A DNA stretch of 47,171 bases from Paenarthrobacter nitroguajacolicus JCM 14115 (GCA_001313365.1 BBFS01000030.1:1-47171); one strand, 5' to 3'. Positions 20,255 to 29,758 are shown, numbered from the stretch's first letter. Notes: generated from the letters alone by a model not told the origin. Numbers and translations are program-made.

Positions 20255-21164
20255 TTACTCCTGGACCAGCTGCCGGGCCAATTCCACTGCACCATGGACC
20301 GGGGGGCTGAGCCAGGATCCGGATCAAGGACGGATCTTCCAAGGACATCTTGCGCGCCACGGCCGCGGCGAGCTGGCTCTGATTCACTAACAGGCGCCGG
20401 CCATGACCAACGGCAGGTCCAATCCGAGCTCACCCATGACTTGTCGGGCAAGCGTAGCCAGCGAGTGCGCGGCCTCTGCCTGGATACGCAACGCCGCGGG
20501 ATCGCCCTCCGCTGCCAGGTCCAGGACCAGGGGGGCCAAACCGGCCCAATGGTCAGGTTCGGGCTTGGCGTAGAAGGAGTCCATGAGCTGCAAAGCATCC
20601 ACATTGGCTGTAGCCGCCATGAGTGCTCTGACCAGGGTGCCGGGTTTCAGCCCCGCATAGTACTCGCGAAGTGCCTCGCGGACTGCGTCGCGCACCACCG
20701 AGTAGCCTCCGCCTTCATCGCCCAGCAGGTACCCGTAACCTCCGCTGCGGGCTTCCCGGCCCTCGCGGTTCCGGCCCCACGCCACCGATCCGGTGCCCGC
20801 GACAACCACGCTCCGCGTCGAGGCCTGCTGCTGCCAGCACAATGCGGGTGTCATGCACCACGTCGATCCTGGCGCCGGGGGGGAAATGCTCCGTGAGCAA
20901 GGCGGAGAGGACTGCACGACTTGCCGGGGTGTCCGCTCCGGCTGCTCCGGCACATACAGCCTCGATACCGCCACCCACACTTGCGGCGATCCGGCGCAGC
21001 ACGGCATCGGCGCCTTGGTGCCCAACGGAGGACAGATTGGCGCTGGCTTCGGTGATTTCGACGCCGGAGCCACCTTGGGAGTCCACGTCACCGTGTGCAG
21101 TATCGGACCTGACAGCGTGCGTCTTGGAGCCGCCTATGTGGAGGCCAAGAACAGCGGGAGTCAC
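20255..21164 (-). CDS. N-acetylglucosamine kinase-like protein (BadF/BadG/BcrA/BcrD ATPase family)
   Basis: A sugar kinase of about 300 residues with the ASKHA fold. Phosphate-1 loop: VLGLHIGGSKTHAVRSD. Further motifs: AVCAGAAGADTPASRAV, DVVHDTRIVLAAAG, phosphate-2 region VVAGTGSVAWGRN, and the BadF/GlcNAc kinase signature GGYGYLLGDEGGGYSVVRDA. It would phosphorylate N-acetylglucosamine or a related amino sugar taken up by an ABC system. GTG 21164 is preceded by a GGAG. The C-terminal end (LARQLVQE, TAA at 20255) needs repair of breaks near 20305 and 20390; another lies near 20820. It is divergent from a GntR/UTRA regulator, which supports the amino-sugar role. Confidence 0.85.
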
Positions 21165-21301
21165 AGGATCTCCGCCGACTTGGTGGTGTTCCACTGCTGT
21201 ATTTCCTCCAACTGACGTCCCTTCGTTTCGGGTGCGAACTTTCGGATAAGTGACGGTCTTCGGAAGCGGTTCCGGAGCGGGTACAGACCAACTCAATCAA
21301 C

Positions 21302-21338
21302 ATTGGCATAGACCAATGGTGTTGTCCATCAGTAGGAT
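21302..21338 (+). promoter_or_regulatory. DasR/NagR-like operator and leaderless promoter of the GntR gene
   Basis: ATTGGCATAGACCAAT (21302-21317) is an imperfect palindrome that closely resembles the dre sites of GntR/HutC-type amino-sugar regulators (core TGGTCTAGACCA). It lies over the -35 area. TAGGAT (21333-21338) ends 6 bases before ATG 21345, so the mRNA is probably leaderless. Autoregulation, and control of the divergent kinase, is inferred. Confidence 0.5.
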
Positions 21339-21344
21339 GCCAAT

Positions 21345-22076
21345 ATGTCCAGCGAAGTCGAGCACGCAACGCCCAAATACTACCTCCTGAAAACCGAGGT
21401 ACTCGGGCTGATAGCTGGACTCCAACCGGGGGGGACGCTGATTCCCACCGAACGCGCCCTTGCCGAAACGTACACCACCTCCCGGACCACTGTCAGGCAG
21501 GCCATCAGCGAGCTTGTGGCGGAAGGAAAGCTGGGGGGGCGCATCCAAGGACACGGCACCTTCGTGGCGCCCCCCCCAAAGGTGACGCACGTCCGGCAGC
21601 TGACCTCTTTTTCGGATGACGCCCGGAGCCAGGGCCTGCGGCCGGATTCCACGCTGGTTGCCCTCGACGTCCTTCCTTCTGATGCGGAGGTCGCCGCTCA
21701 TCTGGGGGTTGACCAAGGTGACCCGGTGACCCGGCTGGAGCGCATCCGATTAATTGAGGGGGAGCCGTTGGCGCATGAGATCGCCTGGCTTCCCGGGAAG
21801 CTGCCGCGGTTCAAGTCCAACCTGGCCAGGACGGGCTCGCTGTATTCCGTTCTGGCGGACGTCTACGGGGTCAAGGTGGCCGACGTTGAGGACACGGTGG
21901 AGACATCCCTCGCCGGTCCGGCGGACGTCAGGCTGCTGGGAATCGAAATGGGAACACCATTGCTGGTGGTCCACCGCCTGGCCCGTGATGCGGCCGGCGC
22001 GCCGGTGGAGTGGACCCGCAGTGCATTTCGCGGCGACAGGTTCCGGTTCGTGTCCCGTGTGAAGTCAGGGGACTAA
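21345..22076 (+). CDS. GntR-family regulator with UTRA domain (NagR/DasR-like)
   Basis: About 243 residues, open throughout. The N-terminal winged helix reads PTERALAETYTTSRTTVRQA then ISELVAEGKL and IQGHGTFVAPP; the C-terminal UTRA effector domain begins at VTHVRQLTSFSDDARSQGL and includes VTRLERIRLIEGEPLAHEIA and VEWTRSAFRGDRFRF. NagR/DasR members sense phosphorylated amino sugars. Three G/C runs at 21429, 21534 and 21570 each seem to add one extra in-frame residue (PGGTL, LGGRI, APPPK), so length error is hidden here. It is divergent from the kinase at 21164 with a dre-like site between. Confidence 0.9.
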   Translation: MSSEVEHATPKYYLLKTEVLGLIAGLQPGGTLIPTERALAETYTTSRTTVRQAISELVAEGKLGGRIQGHGTFVAPPPKVTHVRQLTSFSDDARSQGLRPDSTLVALDVLPSDAEVAAHLGVDQGDPVTRLERIRLIEGEPLAHEIAWLPGKLPRFKSNLARTGSLYSVLADVYGVKVADVEDTVETSLAGPADVRLLGIEMGTPLLVVHRLARDAAGAPVEWTRSAFRGDRFRFVSRVKSGD

Positions 22077-22084
22077 GTGCGCCA

Positions 22085-22975
22085 TCAGGAAATGGCAGCC
22101 CCGGCAGTTTCCCTCAAGGTGTTGCGCACAAACTCCGCGCTCGGTTCCGCATAGGCGGCGACGAGCCGGCCGAACAAGGCAGTGCCCTCTGCTCCGGGCC
22201 AGTCCGCAGGCAGGAAGGCCGACGGCAGGCCAGGGTCAAGGTAGGGGATGATCCGCCATCGGTCGATGCACTGGACATAGGTAGCAAACGCCTCGGGGGG
22301 GAGGGCTCCATGGCTTGACCGGCATGCCGCGGAAGCTCGCCGTTGCTGTTGCTGTTGCTGTTAGTGTGCTGACGAATGAAGTCCCTATGCAGCTCAGCTA
22401 CCGCTTCCAGGTCCCACCATTTCGACGCAGCATCCTGAAGGCTGCCACCCACCAGTGGAGTTGCCGCCACAAAGATCGTGGCCATGCTCCGGAGGTCAAG
22501 GTCGGCAAGAATTTCTTCCACTTCCACCCGAAGCGAATCAGGCAAATCCACAGTCCGGCGGCCACCGTACCGCAGCCGATCCAGTGGAGCCTGCGCCGTA
22601 GCTGATGCCGCTTCTCGCGCTCCGTCTCGGGGGATGGAGAAGGAGATCAGGCACCAGGGATCCGACACTGACATGCTGCGCGGGTTGTAGATCCGGCGAT
22701 CCCCCCGGGCAAGCATGGTTGCAGCGCCCTCGGTGAGGGTGAACCCGGGGGGACACCATCGCGGTTCTCCTGCACCACCACGTCCTTCTTGCGGAGCCGT
22801 CCCAGCGCCGTCCGGGTCACTGTTCCGGAGGTGCCCAGGCTTCCATGAGGGTCACCATGTCCTTGGCTGACATCCACCCGCCGGCATCTCGCAGATACAG
22901 GCCGATGACGGTGCGCAGAAGCGACGTCGTACTCCCGGGGGGGCGGGAGTCCATGTCGTCCAGGACGGCACTCAT
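22085..22975 (-). CDS. PaaX-like transcriptional regulator
   Basis: About 295 residues. The N-terminal winged-helix part is LLRTVIGLYLRDAGGWMSAK, DMVTLMEALGTSGTVTRTAL and GRLRKKDVV; the central part MSVSDPWCLISFSIPE and the C-terminal helical part (WWDLEAVAELHRDFIRQH) match PaaX-family repressors, which sense acyl-CoA or aromatic intermediates. A short repeat region encodes NSNSNSN. ATG 22975 lies 7 bases after the kynU stop with no strong ribosome site, so translational coupling is likely. Breaks occur at 22300, 22600, 22700, 22748, 22832 and 22940. As last gene of the kynA-kynU unit it probably controls tryptophan breakdown; this is inferred from position. Confidence 0.78.
22342..22363. repeat. 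GTTGCT hexanucleotide microsatellite
   Basis: About three and a half tandem copies of GTTGCT. On the reverse strand they encode an Asn-Ser repeat inside the PaaX-like regulator, probably a flexible linker. Copy number changes would keep the frame. Confidence 0.7.
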
Positions 22976-22982
22976 TTCCGGC

Positions 22983-24232
22983 TCACAGAAGGTCCGAGAG
23001 GACGTCGCGGATGGCTGCGATTCCCAGCTCAACCTCGGCGTAGCTTGTACTCAACGGCGACAGGCCGATGCGCAGGCCGTGAGGGGGGGACGGAAGTCGG
23101 GGATGACACCCTTTTCCCACAGCTTGGCGGTGACATCGGCGAAGAGCGGGTGGTCCACCGTGATGTGCGAGCCACGTTCGGCGGGATTGCGGGGACTCAC
23201 GATTTCCGCTCCAAGCGGGACCAGGAGTTCCTCGGAAAGCGCGATCGCGTACTCGGTCAGTTTGATCGACTTCTCACGGACGGCATCCATTCCCACGGTG
23301 GCGATCAATTCCACCATGTCCTTGAGGGGCTGCATGGCCAAAACCGGAGGCGTTCCCGTGATGAACCTGCGCATGCCCTGCGCGGGCTTGTACGAGTCAG
23401 TCATCCCGAACGGGTTGTCCGCACCCATCCAACCCCCCCAGATGGGCTGCTGCAAACGATCCTGCTGTGACGCATTGACGTAGGCAAAGGCCGGTGAGCC
23501 CGGTCCGCCGTTGAGGTACTTGTAGGTGCATCCGACGGCAAGGTCAACGCCCCATTCGTCCAGGTTCAGAGGCACGGAGCCAACGGAGTGGCACAGGTCC
23601 CACAGCATCAAGGCGCCGGCCTGGTGCACCTTGGCGGTGATTCCCTTGGCATCGGCCAGGAATCCGGAGCGGTAGGCCACATGCTGAGGACAACCACGGC
23701 GGTCCGCTCGCCCAGCAACCCGTCCAGGTCCTCCGCCCGCACACCACTGGCAGGGTTCGCGGCGATCCATTTGATGCTCGCCCCCCCGCTCCTTGGCGAT
23801 GCCCTCGATGATGAACCGGTCCGTTGGGAAGTTGTCGCGGTCGATGATGATTTCGTTGCGGCCCGGCTGGGCGTCGACTGCCGCGCGGATCATCTTGTAC
23901 AGCATCACCGAGGTTGAGTCACCCACCGTGGTCTGTCCCGGAGCGGCGCCCAGGGCCACTTCGCCGATGCGGTCACCCACGACGATGGGCTCGTCCATCC
24001 ATTGCTCGTCCCAGCCGCGGATGAGGCGGCTGCCCCCCCAGGCGTCGTGAACGAAGGAAGCCAGATTCGCGGAGGTAACCTTCAGCGGGCGTCCGAGTGA
24101 GTTGCCGTCCAGATATGAGACGAGCTGATCGGCGTCGGGCGTGTAAAAAGCCTCACGCTGGGCGGCGAGGGGGGGATCAGCGGCGTCCAGCTCGGCCGAC
24201 GTCGGCTTTTGGGTCTGCTGTGCTGTGGTCAT
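22983..24232 (-). CDS. kynU: Kynureninase
   Basis: A PLP-dependent enzyme of about 415 residues cleaving kynurenine to anthranilate and alanine. Visible: YLDGNSLGRPL at the N-terminus, GDSTSVMLYKMIRAAV, IIIDRDNFPTDRFIIEG, LMLWDLCHSVGSVPLNLDEW (PLP-pyridine Asp and neighbours), and the Schiff-base Lys in VGCTYKYLNGGPGSPAF. The C-terminus, after repair at 23085, is HGLRIGLSPLSTSYAEVELG. ATG 24232 has AGGAGGA close upstream. It lies 46 bases after kynA. Breaks or insertions lie near 23085, 23430, 23685 and 23785. The formamidase step (kynB) is not in the window. Confidence 0.95.
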
Positions 24233-24278
24233 GGTTCCTCCTGCGGAAGTATTGGGCGGCCCTGGCCGGGCGGAGTTG

Positions 24279-25155
24279 CTAGTTGCCGATTTCGGTTCGG
24301 ACGGCGTAGAGCTCGGGGGGGAAGAACGTGAGGTCCAAGGCCCGCTTAAGGAAGTCCACGCCTGACGATCCGCCGGTACCTACCTTGAAGCCGATGGTGC
24401 GTTGGACCGTCCGAAGGTGGCGGAAGCGCCAAGCCTGGAAGTTGTCCTCAATATCCACCAGGTCTTCGCAGGCTTCGTAGAGGCCCCCACGGGGTGTCGT
24501 CCGATTCGTAGATCTTCTGGAAGATGGGGACAAGGTCTTTGCGGAACGTCCACGGCTCGCTCGTGTCCCGGTCAAGAATGTCGGCCGGAATGTCGTAGCC
24601 GGCGCGCGCAAGGACCTGAGGAAGGCGTCATACAGCGTGGGCTCCTCAAGGAGCTTTCCGAGCAATGCGTGAGCCTCGGGTTCACTTTCGAAGACGCGCA
24701 ACATTCCACGGTTCTTGTTGCCGAGCAGGAATTCAACGCCGCGGTATTGGTACGACTGGAAGCCGGACGAGCTCCCAAGGAAACCGCGGAACTGGGCGTA
24801 CTCACGGGGGTGTGAGCGTTCCAAGCACCGACCATTGCTCGGTCATGGTGCGTTGGATTGCCTTTACCCGGGCGATGCACTTGAGTGCCTTGCCGAGGTT
24901 GTCGGCATCGAAAAGCCGCCGGGCTTCCAGCAACTCGTGCAGGACCAGCTTCAGCCAGAGCTCACTGGTCTGGTGCTGGATGATGAACAGCAACTCATCG
25001 TGGTGTTCGGGTTCACTGAGGGGGGGGTGCTGGGAGCTGAGCAGGTGGTCAAGGTCCAGATATCCGCCGTACGACATTGCATGCCGGAAATCCGTACGGA
25101 CTGTGTCCTCGATATCCCGGACGCTTTGGGCGGAGTGAACTGTGGGCTTTTCCAT
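24279..25155 (-). CDS. kynA: Tryptophan 2,3-dioxygenase
   Basis: A haem enzyme of about 290 residues that opens the indole ring of tryptophan to N-formylkynurenine, the first step of the kynurenine route. Visible: YGGYLDLDHLLSSQHP, HDELLFIIQHQTSELWLKL (distal His and substrate-site residues), SSSGFQSYQYRGVEFLLGNK, FRHLRTVQRTIGFKVGTGGS (proximal His-containing helix and GTGGS loop). It ends FPELYAVRTEIGN. Runs near 24316, 24490, 24610, 24806 and 25020 break the frame. It is the first gene of the kynA-kynU-regulator operon. ATG 25155 follows a -10 box by 6 bases, so the mRNA is probably leaderless. Confidence 0.95.
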
Positions 25156-25161
25156 ACTTCG

Positions 25162-25189
25162 AGATTATCACTTCCATGACGCGCGTCAA
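25162..25189 (-). promoter_or_regulatory. kynA promoter with overlapping palindromic operator
   Basis: Reverse strand: -35 TTGACG (25189-25184), a 16-base spacer, -10 TAATCT (25167-25162), then 6 bases to the ATG. A perfect 12-base palindrome TGACGCGCGTCA (25177-25188) overlaps the -35 and spacer, where a bound repressor would block RNA polymerase. The PaaX-like regulator at the end of the operon is the obvious candidate ligand, but this is inferred. Confidence 0.6.
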
Positions 25190-25303
25190 GAGAATGATTT
25201 ATCCAGTCTCACGACGCTCATCCGTTTCCAGCGATCCGCTTCTCCTGCCCCGCTCTCCCGTAGGCTGATTCACAACCGTTGGGGGGGAAGGGGGGGAGTG
25301 GCC

Positions 25304-25934
25304 ATGGATGCCAGCCAAGGTGCCGCTGCGCCAGTGTCCGTGTATCTGGACGTCGACGGCGTGGTGAACCCCTTCAGTCCGGTCGGAACCACTGACTGGG
25401 GTGGCGAATGGAGCATCGCTGACGCAGGGATCCTTGATGTCGCCTATGCGCCTGAAGTTGTTGCCGAACTCAATGATTTGGCGGACCATCCAGCTGCGCG
25501 CTTTGTCTGGCTTACTACGTGGGAACGCCTGGCCCCCGGAGTTTTTGTGCCCTGCCATTGGCTTGAATGGCCATGACTGGCCCGTGCTGTCCAGTCAAGG
25601 TTGGGATGAGGGCCCGGAGTGGTGGAAGCTGACGGCCCTCCAAAAGGATCTGGCCGCCATCGGCAGCGAGCGGATCATCTGGCTTGACGACCAACTCAGC
25701 CAGGAGTCCGATGCCCGGTCCTGGGCCGAATACCAGCAGGACCGTGTGCTTTGCATCTCACCGGATCCCCCCCGCAAGGGCCTGTCCCGTCGCGACCTCG
25801 CGTCCGTACGGGCTTACCTGGCTGAGGCGGAGCATCTGCACGTTTGTCCGCTCACCGGATGCCACGTAGGATTCTTAAGGTTTCAAGCCCGCCAGAGTGA
25901 ATCCCGCAAGCCAAGTCAGTTGAACAATTGCTGA
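25304..25934 (+). CDS. HAD-like hydrolase domain protein, function unknown
   Basis: About 200 residues. The N-terminal SVYLDVDGVVNPF matches HAD motif I with the two aspartates of DxDG; FVWLTTWERLA is the motif II region (Thr), and RIIWLDDQL near residue 130 fits motif IV. This short form resembles the HAD domain found in actinobacterial hypothetical proteins and in Swiss-Army-Knife RNA-repair proteins, but no partner RNA-repair gene is nearby. The phosphatase substrate is unknown. ATG 25304 has a G-rich GGAG leader and a possible TAGGCT box at 25261. Breaks occur near 25545 and 25770. The C-terminal end (25934) may be off because the last 60 residues read poorly. Confidence 0.65.
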
Positions 25935-26007
25935 ACTATGCTGTGGATGGCAGGTATGGGGGAAGTGAAACTGCTGAACGTCGACGACTCTGCAGATTGG
26001 GCAACAG

Positions 26008-27212
26008 GTGGATATCACCTTCATGGTCGCGCTGGTAATAGCGTTGGCCCTATTCTTTGATTTCACCAACGGGTTCCACGACACCGCCAATGCGATGCTA
26101 CGCCTATCGCTACAGGGGCTATCAAGCCCAAGACGGCAGTCGCCCTGGCCGCCGTGCTCAACCTCGTGGGCGCGTTCCTCTCCACGGAAGTGGCCAAGAC
26201 CATTTCCGGCGGACTGATCCGGGAAGGCTCGGACGGAATCCACATCACGCCGGACATTATCTTTGCCGGCTCATGGGGGGGGCCGTCCTCTGGAACATGA
26301 TTACCTGGCTCAAGGGCCTGCCGTCGAGTTCCTCGCACGCTCTTTTCGGCGGTCTCATCGGCGCAGCAGTGGTGGGCATCGGCCTGCATTCCATCAACTT
26401 CGAGACCGTGCTTCAGAAGGTCATCCTGCCCGCTATCTTCGCTCCGCTCATCGCAGGCCTTGTGGCGTACATCTGTACCCGCCTCGCGTATGCCTTGACT
26501 TCGCGGCATGATCCCGAAACCGGTGACAAGCTCACGCAGAAACGTGGCGGCTTCCGCACCGGGCAGATCTTCACCTCAAGCCTGGTGGCCTCGCGCACGG
26601 TACCAATGACGCCCAGAAGACCATGGGCATCATCACCTTGGTCCTCATCGCCGGAGGCACGCAGCACCGGGAAGCGGTCCGCAGTTCTGGGTCATCGCGG
26701 CCTGCGCGTTCGCCATCGCCATCGGAACCTACGCTGGTGGCTGGCGCATCATCCGCACCATGGGCTCGGGCCTCACCGAAGTAAAGCCGGCTCAGGGTTT
26801 TTCCGCTGAAACCAGCACCGCCTCGGCCATCCTGGCCTCTTCCCACTTGGCTTTGCCCTCTCCACTACACAGGTTGCCTCAGGCTCGGTCATCGGCTCAG
26901 GCTCGGCCGCAAGGGCACATCCGTCCGATGGGGGGGCACCGCTGGAAAGATCGCCCTGGGATGGTTGTTCACCCTCCCGGCCTCCGCTATCGTCGGCGCC
27001 TCACAGCTCTCCTGGTGAGCATCGGCGTCGTAGGCGTCGTCATCGCCGCAGTGGTGGGAACTGCCGCGGTCCTGTTCATGTTCGTCGTTTCCCGCCGGTC
27101 GCACGTTGGCCACCACAACGCCGTCGAGGTTGAAGAAGCCGGCCACGCCGTGCGGTTCCGTAAGAAGAAGAAGTCCCGAAAGACCACCCCCAGCGAGGAT
27201 GTGCAGCGATGA
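26008..27212 (+). CDS. Inorganic phosphate transporter, PiT family
   Basis: A membrane transporter of about 400 residues using cation-coupled phosphate uptake. It carries the two PiT repeats: FDFTNGFHDTANAMATPIAT near the N-terminus and ALAHGTNDAQKTMGIITLVL in the middle (GANDxxK-like signature). Further: WLKGLPSSSSHALFGGLIGA and GWLFTLPASAIVGA. The C-terminal tail is basic (RFRKKKKSRKTT). GTG 26008 begins DITFMVALVIAL. Breaks lie at 26100, 26275, 26590, 26680, 26860 and 26933. The stop overlaps the start of the small membrane protein gene (ATGA). Confidence 0.92.
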
Positions 27213-27466
27213 AATGGTTGGAATTGCTGCAGGTGGGCGGAGTAACCCTCGTGGCCGCAGTTACTTTGGTCGTGCTCTACTCATTGGGCGTTCGCCTGAC
27301 GGCCATCGCCGGTGACGCCCGGCAGAAGTCGCCCGCCCTGGTGCGCTCCCTGGCATTCGTTTGCTTTGGCTTCTGTGCACTGGCCGTTCTTTTCGGCATC
27401 TACTTGATCGTGCCTATTTCGGGAAGTAAGCACCTTTCTAGCCGTCAGGTCCGTTCGGGAGAATAA
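27209..27466 (+). CDS. Small membrane protein coupled to PiT
   Basis: 85 residues, intact, with two predicted membrane helices: VGGVTLVAAVTLVVLYSLGV and FVCFGFCALAVLFGIYLIVP. ATG 27209 overlaps the PiT stop by 4 bases, so it is translated with the transporter. Such small two-helix proteins are common beside pit genes in Arthrobacter-type genomes; an accessory or stabilising role is possible but unproven. Confidence 0.75.
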   Translation: MKWLELLQVGGVTLVAAVTLVVLYSLGVRLTAIAGDARQKSPALVRSLAFVCFGFCALAVLFGIYLIVPISGSKHLSSRQVRSGE

Positions 27467-27525
27467 TCAGCAGTGTAGTTATGCACATAGCTGCGTTGTT
27501 TTAATCCGGCAGATGTGGGGCTGTG

Positions 27526-28670
27526 ATGACGTGCCGATCCCGGGAGCATCTCATCGGACTGGCGCTGGTTCCGGTCTTGATGCTTGGACTTTCGGCGTGC
27601 CTTCCTCCTGAAAACGACGGTCTCCCGCCTGGCTCGACCTCCGCCTCGCCACCGGCGACCACACCGTCGCAGGCCAGCACGGCTCAGGCCGGCACGACAC
27701 AATCGGGTACGACACAATCGCCCCCCCAGGCAGAGGGCACCCCGTCTTCGGACGCCTCCGCAGAAGCCTCCCCGTCAGGCGACAACTCTGCCGACGCCAC
27801 GACCGCAACACCCGAACCCACCGCCGTCGACCCTACACACGGCTCCAGCACCACTACTCAACAGCAGGAGACTCCAGGCCCCCAGGTCCCTTCCCGGAGT
27901 CCCACCGTGGTGAGTTGGGTGCCAACGGGACCCATCGGTCCGAATGATCCAGCCCCGGGCCAGCGGTATCTCCTGCTCCAGCAATTCCAGTGCGATGCCT
28001 TGGCCCAAAGCGTGGCAGGGGGGGCAGCAGACGCGGCCGTCTGGCTGGCGGGTGCCGCCGTCTGCCGTGCCCTTCAGACCGGAAGCCAAGAGGACTGGCA
28101 GCGGGCGACCGCCGCCGTCGCCAACACCCCCCACGGATCCCGCAACGGCAGTGCCTTGAGTTCAGGTTGCCGCCACGTCAGCATCTGTGGTGGCGCAGTA
28201 CCGCAGCAATCCCGGCGGCATCTTCAAAGCGGAGCCGTCGCCGGGAGAAGCCTGCCCCCCGGCAATTGCTCGGGCTGACCGTGGTGGACGGGGACTTGCG
28301 GCCCGTCACCGGGTCGACCCGCGCCACAGGTCCCAGGCCGGTGGCACGATTGTCCGCCTGGACGGTTACTACGTGCGGGTAGGAGAGATCCTGTTCGACG
28401 GTGTCCCCCCCACAGCCCCCCCGGACGTCGTGGCCGGGGGGAGGGGACTACCAGGCGTTGTACTTGCGGATGCCCGCGGCCGAAGGCAGGGACGCCATCC
28501 GGATATCCATCACGGACACGGCGGATGTCGCCGGAACGGTGACCTTCTTCTATGACGATTCCGGCAACACCCCCCCAAGTCCGCCGGATGACGCTGCAAC
28601 GCCACCGGATTCCAAACGAGCCGGTGAAACACCCGCCGTTAAGCGGAGCAGTAAGTTTGCCGCTGACTAG
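27526..28670 (+). CDS. Secreted lipoprotein with Ser/Thr/Pro-rich linker, function unknown
   Basis: About 380 residues. The signal peptide ends in the lipobox LSAC after LIGLALVPVLMLG, so it should be a membrane-anchored lipoprotein. A long low-complexity linker of Thr, Ser, Ala, Gln and Pro follows (residues about 30-125), typical of wall-spanning proteins. The folded C-terminal part includes QRYLLLQQFQCDALAQSVAG, AVWLAGAAVCRAL, DGYYVRVGEILFDGVP and RISITDTADVAGTVTFFYDD. I do not recognise the domain. A GTG at 27523 is the alternative start. Breaks lie at runs near 28017, 28128, 28165, 28255, 28345, 28405, 28438 and 28568. Confidence 0.7.
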
Positions 28671-28685
28671 TCCGGGGTCATGTCC

Positions 28686-28691
28686 TAGTCT
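28686..28691 (+). promoter_or_regulatory. Leaderless-type -10 box of the DHFR-like gene
   Basis: TAGTCT ends 6 bases before ATG 28698. A -35-like CTGACT lies at 28662-28667, 18 bases upstream, overlapping the end of the lipoprotein gene. Confidence 0.5.
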
Positions 28692-28697
28692 GGGGCC

Positions 28698-29245
28698 ATG
28701 TCGATTTTCCAGTACTACGTAGCTTCAACCATTGACGGCTTCATCGCTTCGCCGGACGACGACCTTGGCTGGCTCCTGCAGTTCGACCAGGTTGAGGGCG
28801 TTAACGAGAGCATCGAGTCCTTCATGGCGGGCGTCGGCTGTATCGCCATGGGTGGCGATACCTATCGCTGGCTCATGGAACACGAACCCGGCAAATGGCC
28901 GTATCCGGACACGCCTGCTGGGTGTTCACCCATCACGAATACTCCGCTCCGGCCGGTTCGGATATCACCTTTGTCCGGGGGGGTGACGTCCGGGAGTTCG
29001 CCCCGGACCTGCTGAAGGATGCCGGCGACAAGAACGTCTGGCTGGTGGGCGGAGGCGACCTCGTGGCCCAATTCGCCAATGCCGGCTTGCTTCACGAGAT
29101 GATCGTCACCATCATTCCCGTGGTGCTGGGCGCAGGGAAGCGACTACTGCCCCCCCTCAACGGCCCGACGGCGCCACTTGAGTTGGTTTCGTCGAAGATC
29201 CTGGGTGGGGGGGCCGCGGCCGAGCTGCACTACCGGTTGCCGTGA
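28698..29245 (+). CDS. Dihydrofolate reductase/RibD-C family reductase
   Basis: About 180 residues with the RibD C-terminal/DHFR-like fold. It begins FQYYVASTIDGFIASPDDDL, the substrate-pocket signature of this family, then GCIAMGGDTYRWL and the NADPH-binding region KNVWLVGGGDLVAQFANAGL; EMIVTIIPVVLGAGKRLLP is the C-terminal strand pair. The physiological substrate of these small proteins is generally unknown. Runs at 28916, 28977, 29150 and 29206 break or lengthen it. The gene has its own leaderless-type promoter. Confidence 0.88.
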
Positions 29246-29277
29246 CGGTTCCGGTTCAGTGACGGTTCCAGCTCAGT
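29238..29277. repeat. Short tandem direct repeat between convergent genes
   Basis: Two near-identical units, TGACGGTTCCGGTTCAG and TGACGGTTCCAGCTCAG, abut between the reductase stop and the thioesterase stop, with the start of a third (TGGCGGTT). The function is unknown; it may be simple slippage. Confidence 0.5.
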
Positions 29278-29739
29278 GGCGGTTGTCCCGGATCATGTTG
29301 GTGATCCGGGCAGTTGAGAGCCTGCGCCCTTTGTCATCCGTGATGACGATCTCGTGGGTGGCCAAGGTCCCGCCAAGGTGGATGGCCGTGCACGTGCCTG
29401 TCACTATGCCGCTCGCAACGGACCGGTGATGGGTTGCGCCCACCTCGATACCCACCGCATGGCGACCCCCCCTGCCTGCGTGGAGGGAAGCGGCGAACGA
29501 ACCAAAGTCTCAGCCAGGACAACATGCGCGCCGCCATGGAGGATGCCGGCCACCTGGGTGTTTCCTTCCACCGGCATCGTGGCCACCGTGCGCTCGGCGC
29601 TCATTTCCGTGAACCGGATGCCCAGTTTCACCACAAGGGCGCCAACGCCATGCGCTGAAAGCCAATCGTGGAACTCTTCGGGAACACCTGCCTCATTGAG
29701 TTCGTCGACAAACCGGTTCGGCGTGAAATTGTCCATCAT
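29273..29739 (-). CDS. PaaI-family hotdog-fold thioesterase
   Basis: About 150 residues. The hotdog signature is present: GALVVKLGIRFTEMSAERTV, then MPVEGNTQVAGILHGGAHVV (the HGG motif of PaaI/YdiI thioesterases) and LAETL; the second half has VGIEVGATHHRSVASG and GTCTAIHLGGTLATHEIVI. It should hydrolyse acyl-CoA esters; the substrate is unknown. A C run near 29468 shifts the frame. Start ATG 29739 (or 29736, next codon). It is divergent from polA with only 19 bases between the two start codons. Confidence 0.87.
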
Positions 29740-29758
29740 GCCAACTAGGCTGGCACCT

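Noticed and set aside
22114..22716. 200-residue reverse frame read as one intact protein
   Set aside because: Both ends lose PaaX similarity after G/C runs; the true gene spans 22085-22975 in several frames.
25280..25300. G-quadruplex-like element from two 7-G runs before the HAD-like gene
   Set aside because: Run lengths are unreliable here, so a quadruplex cannot be claimed.
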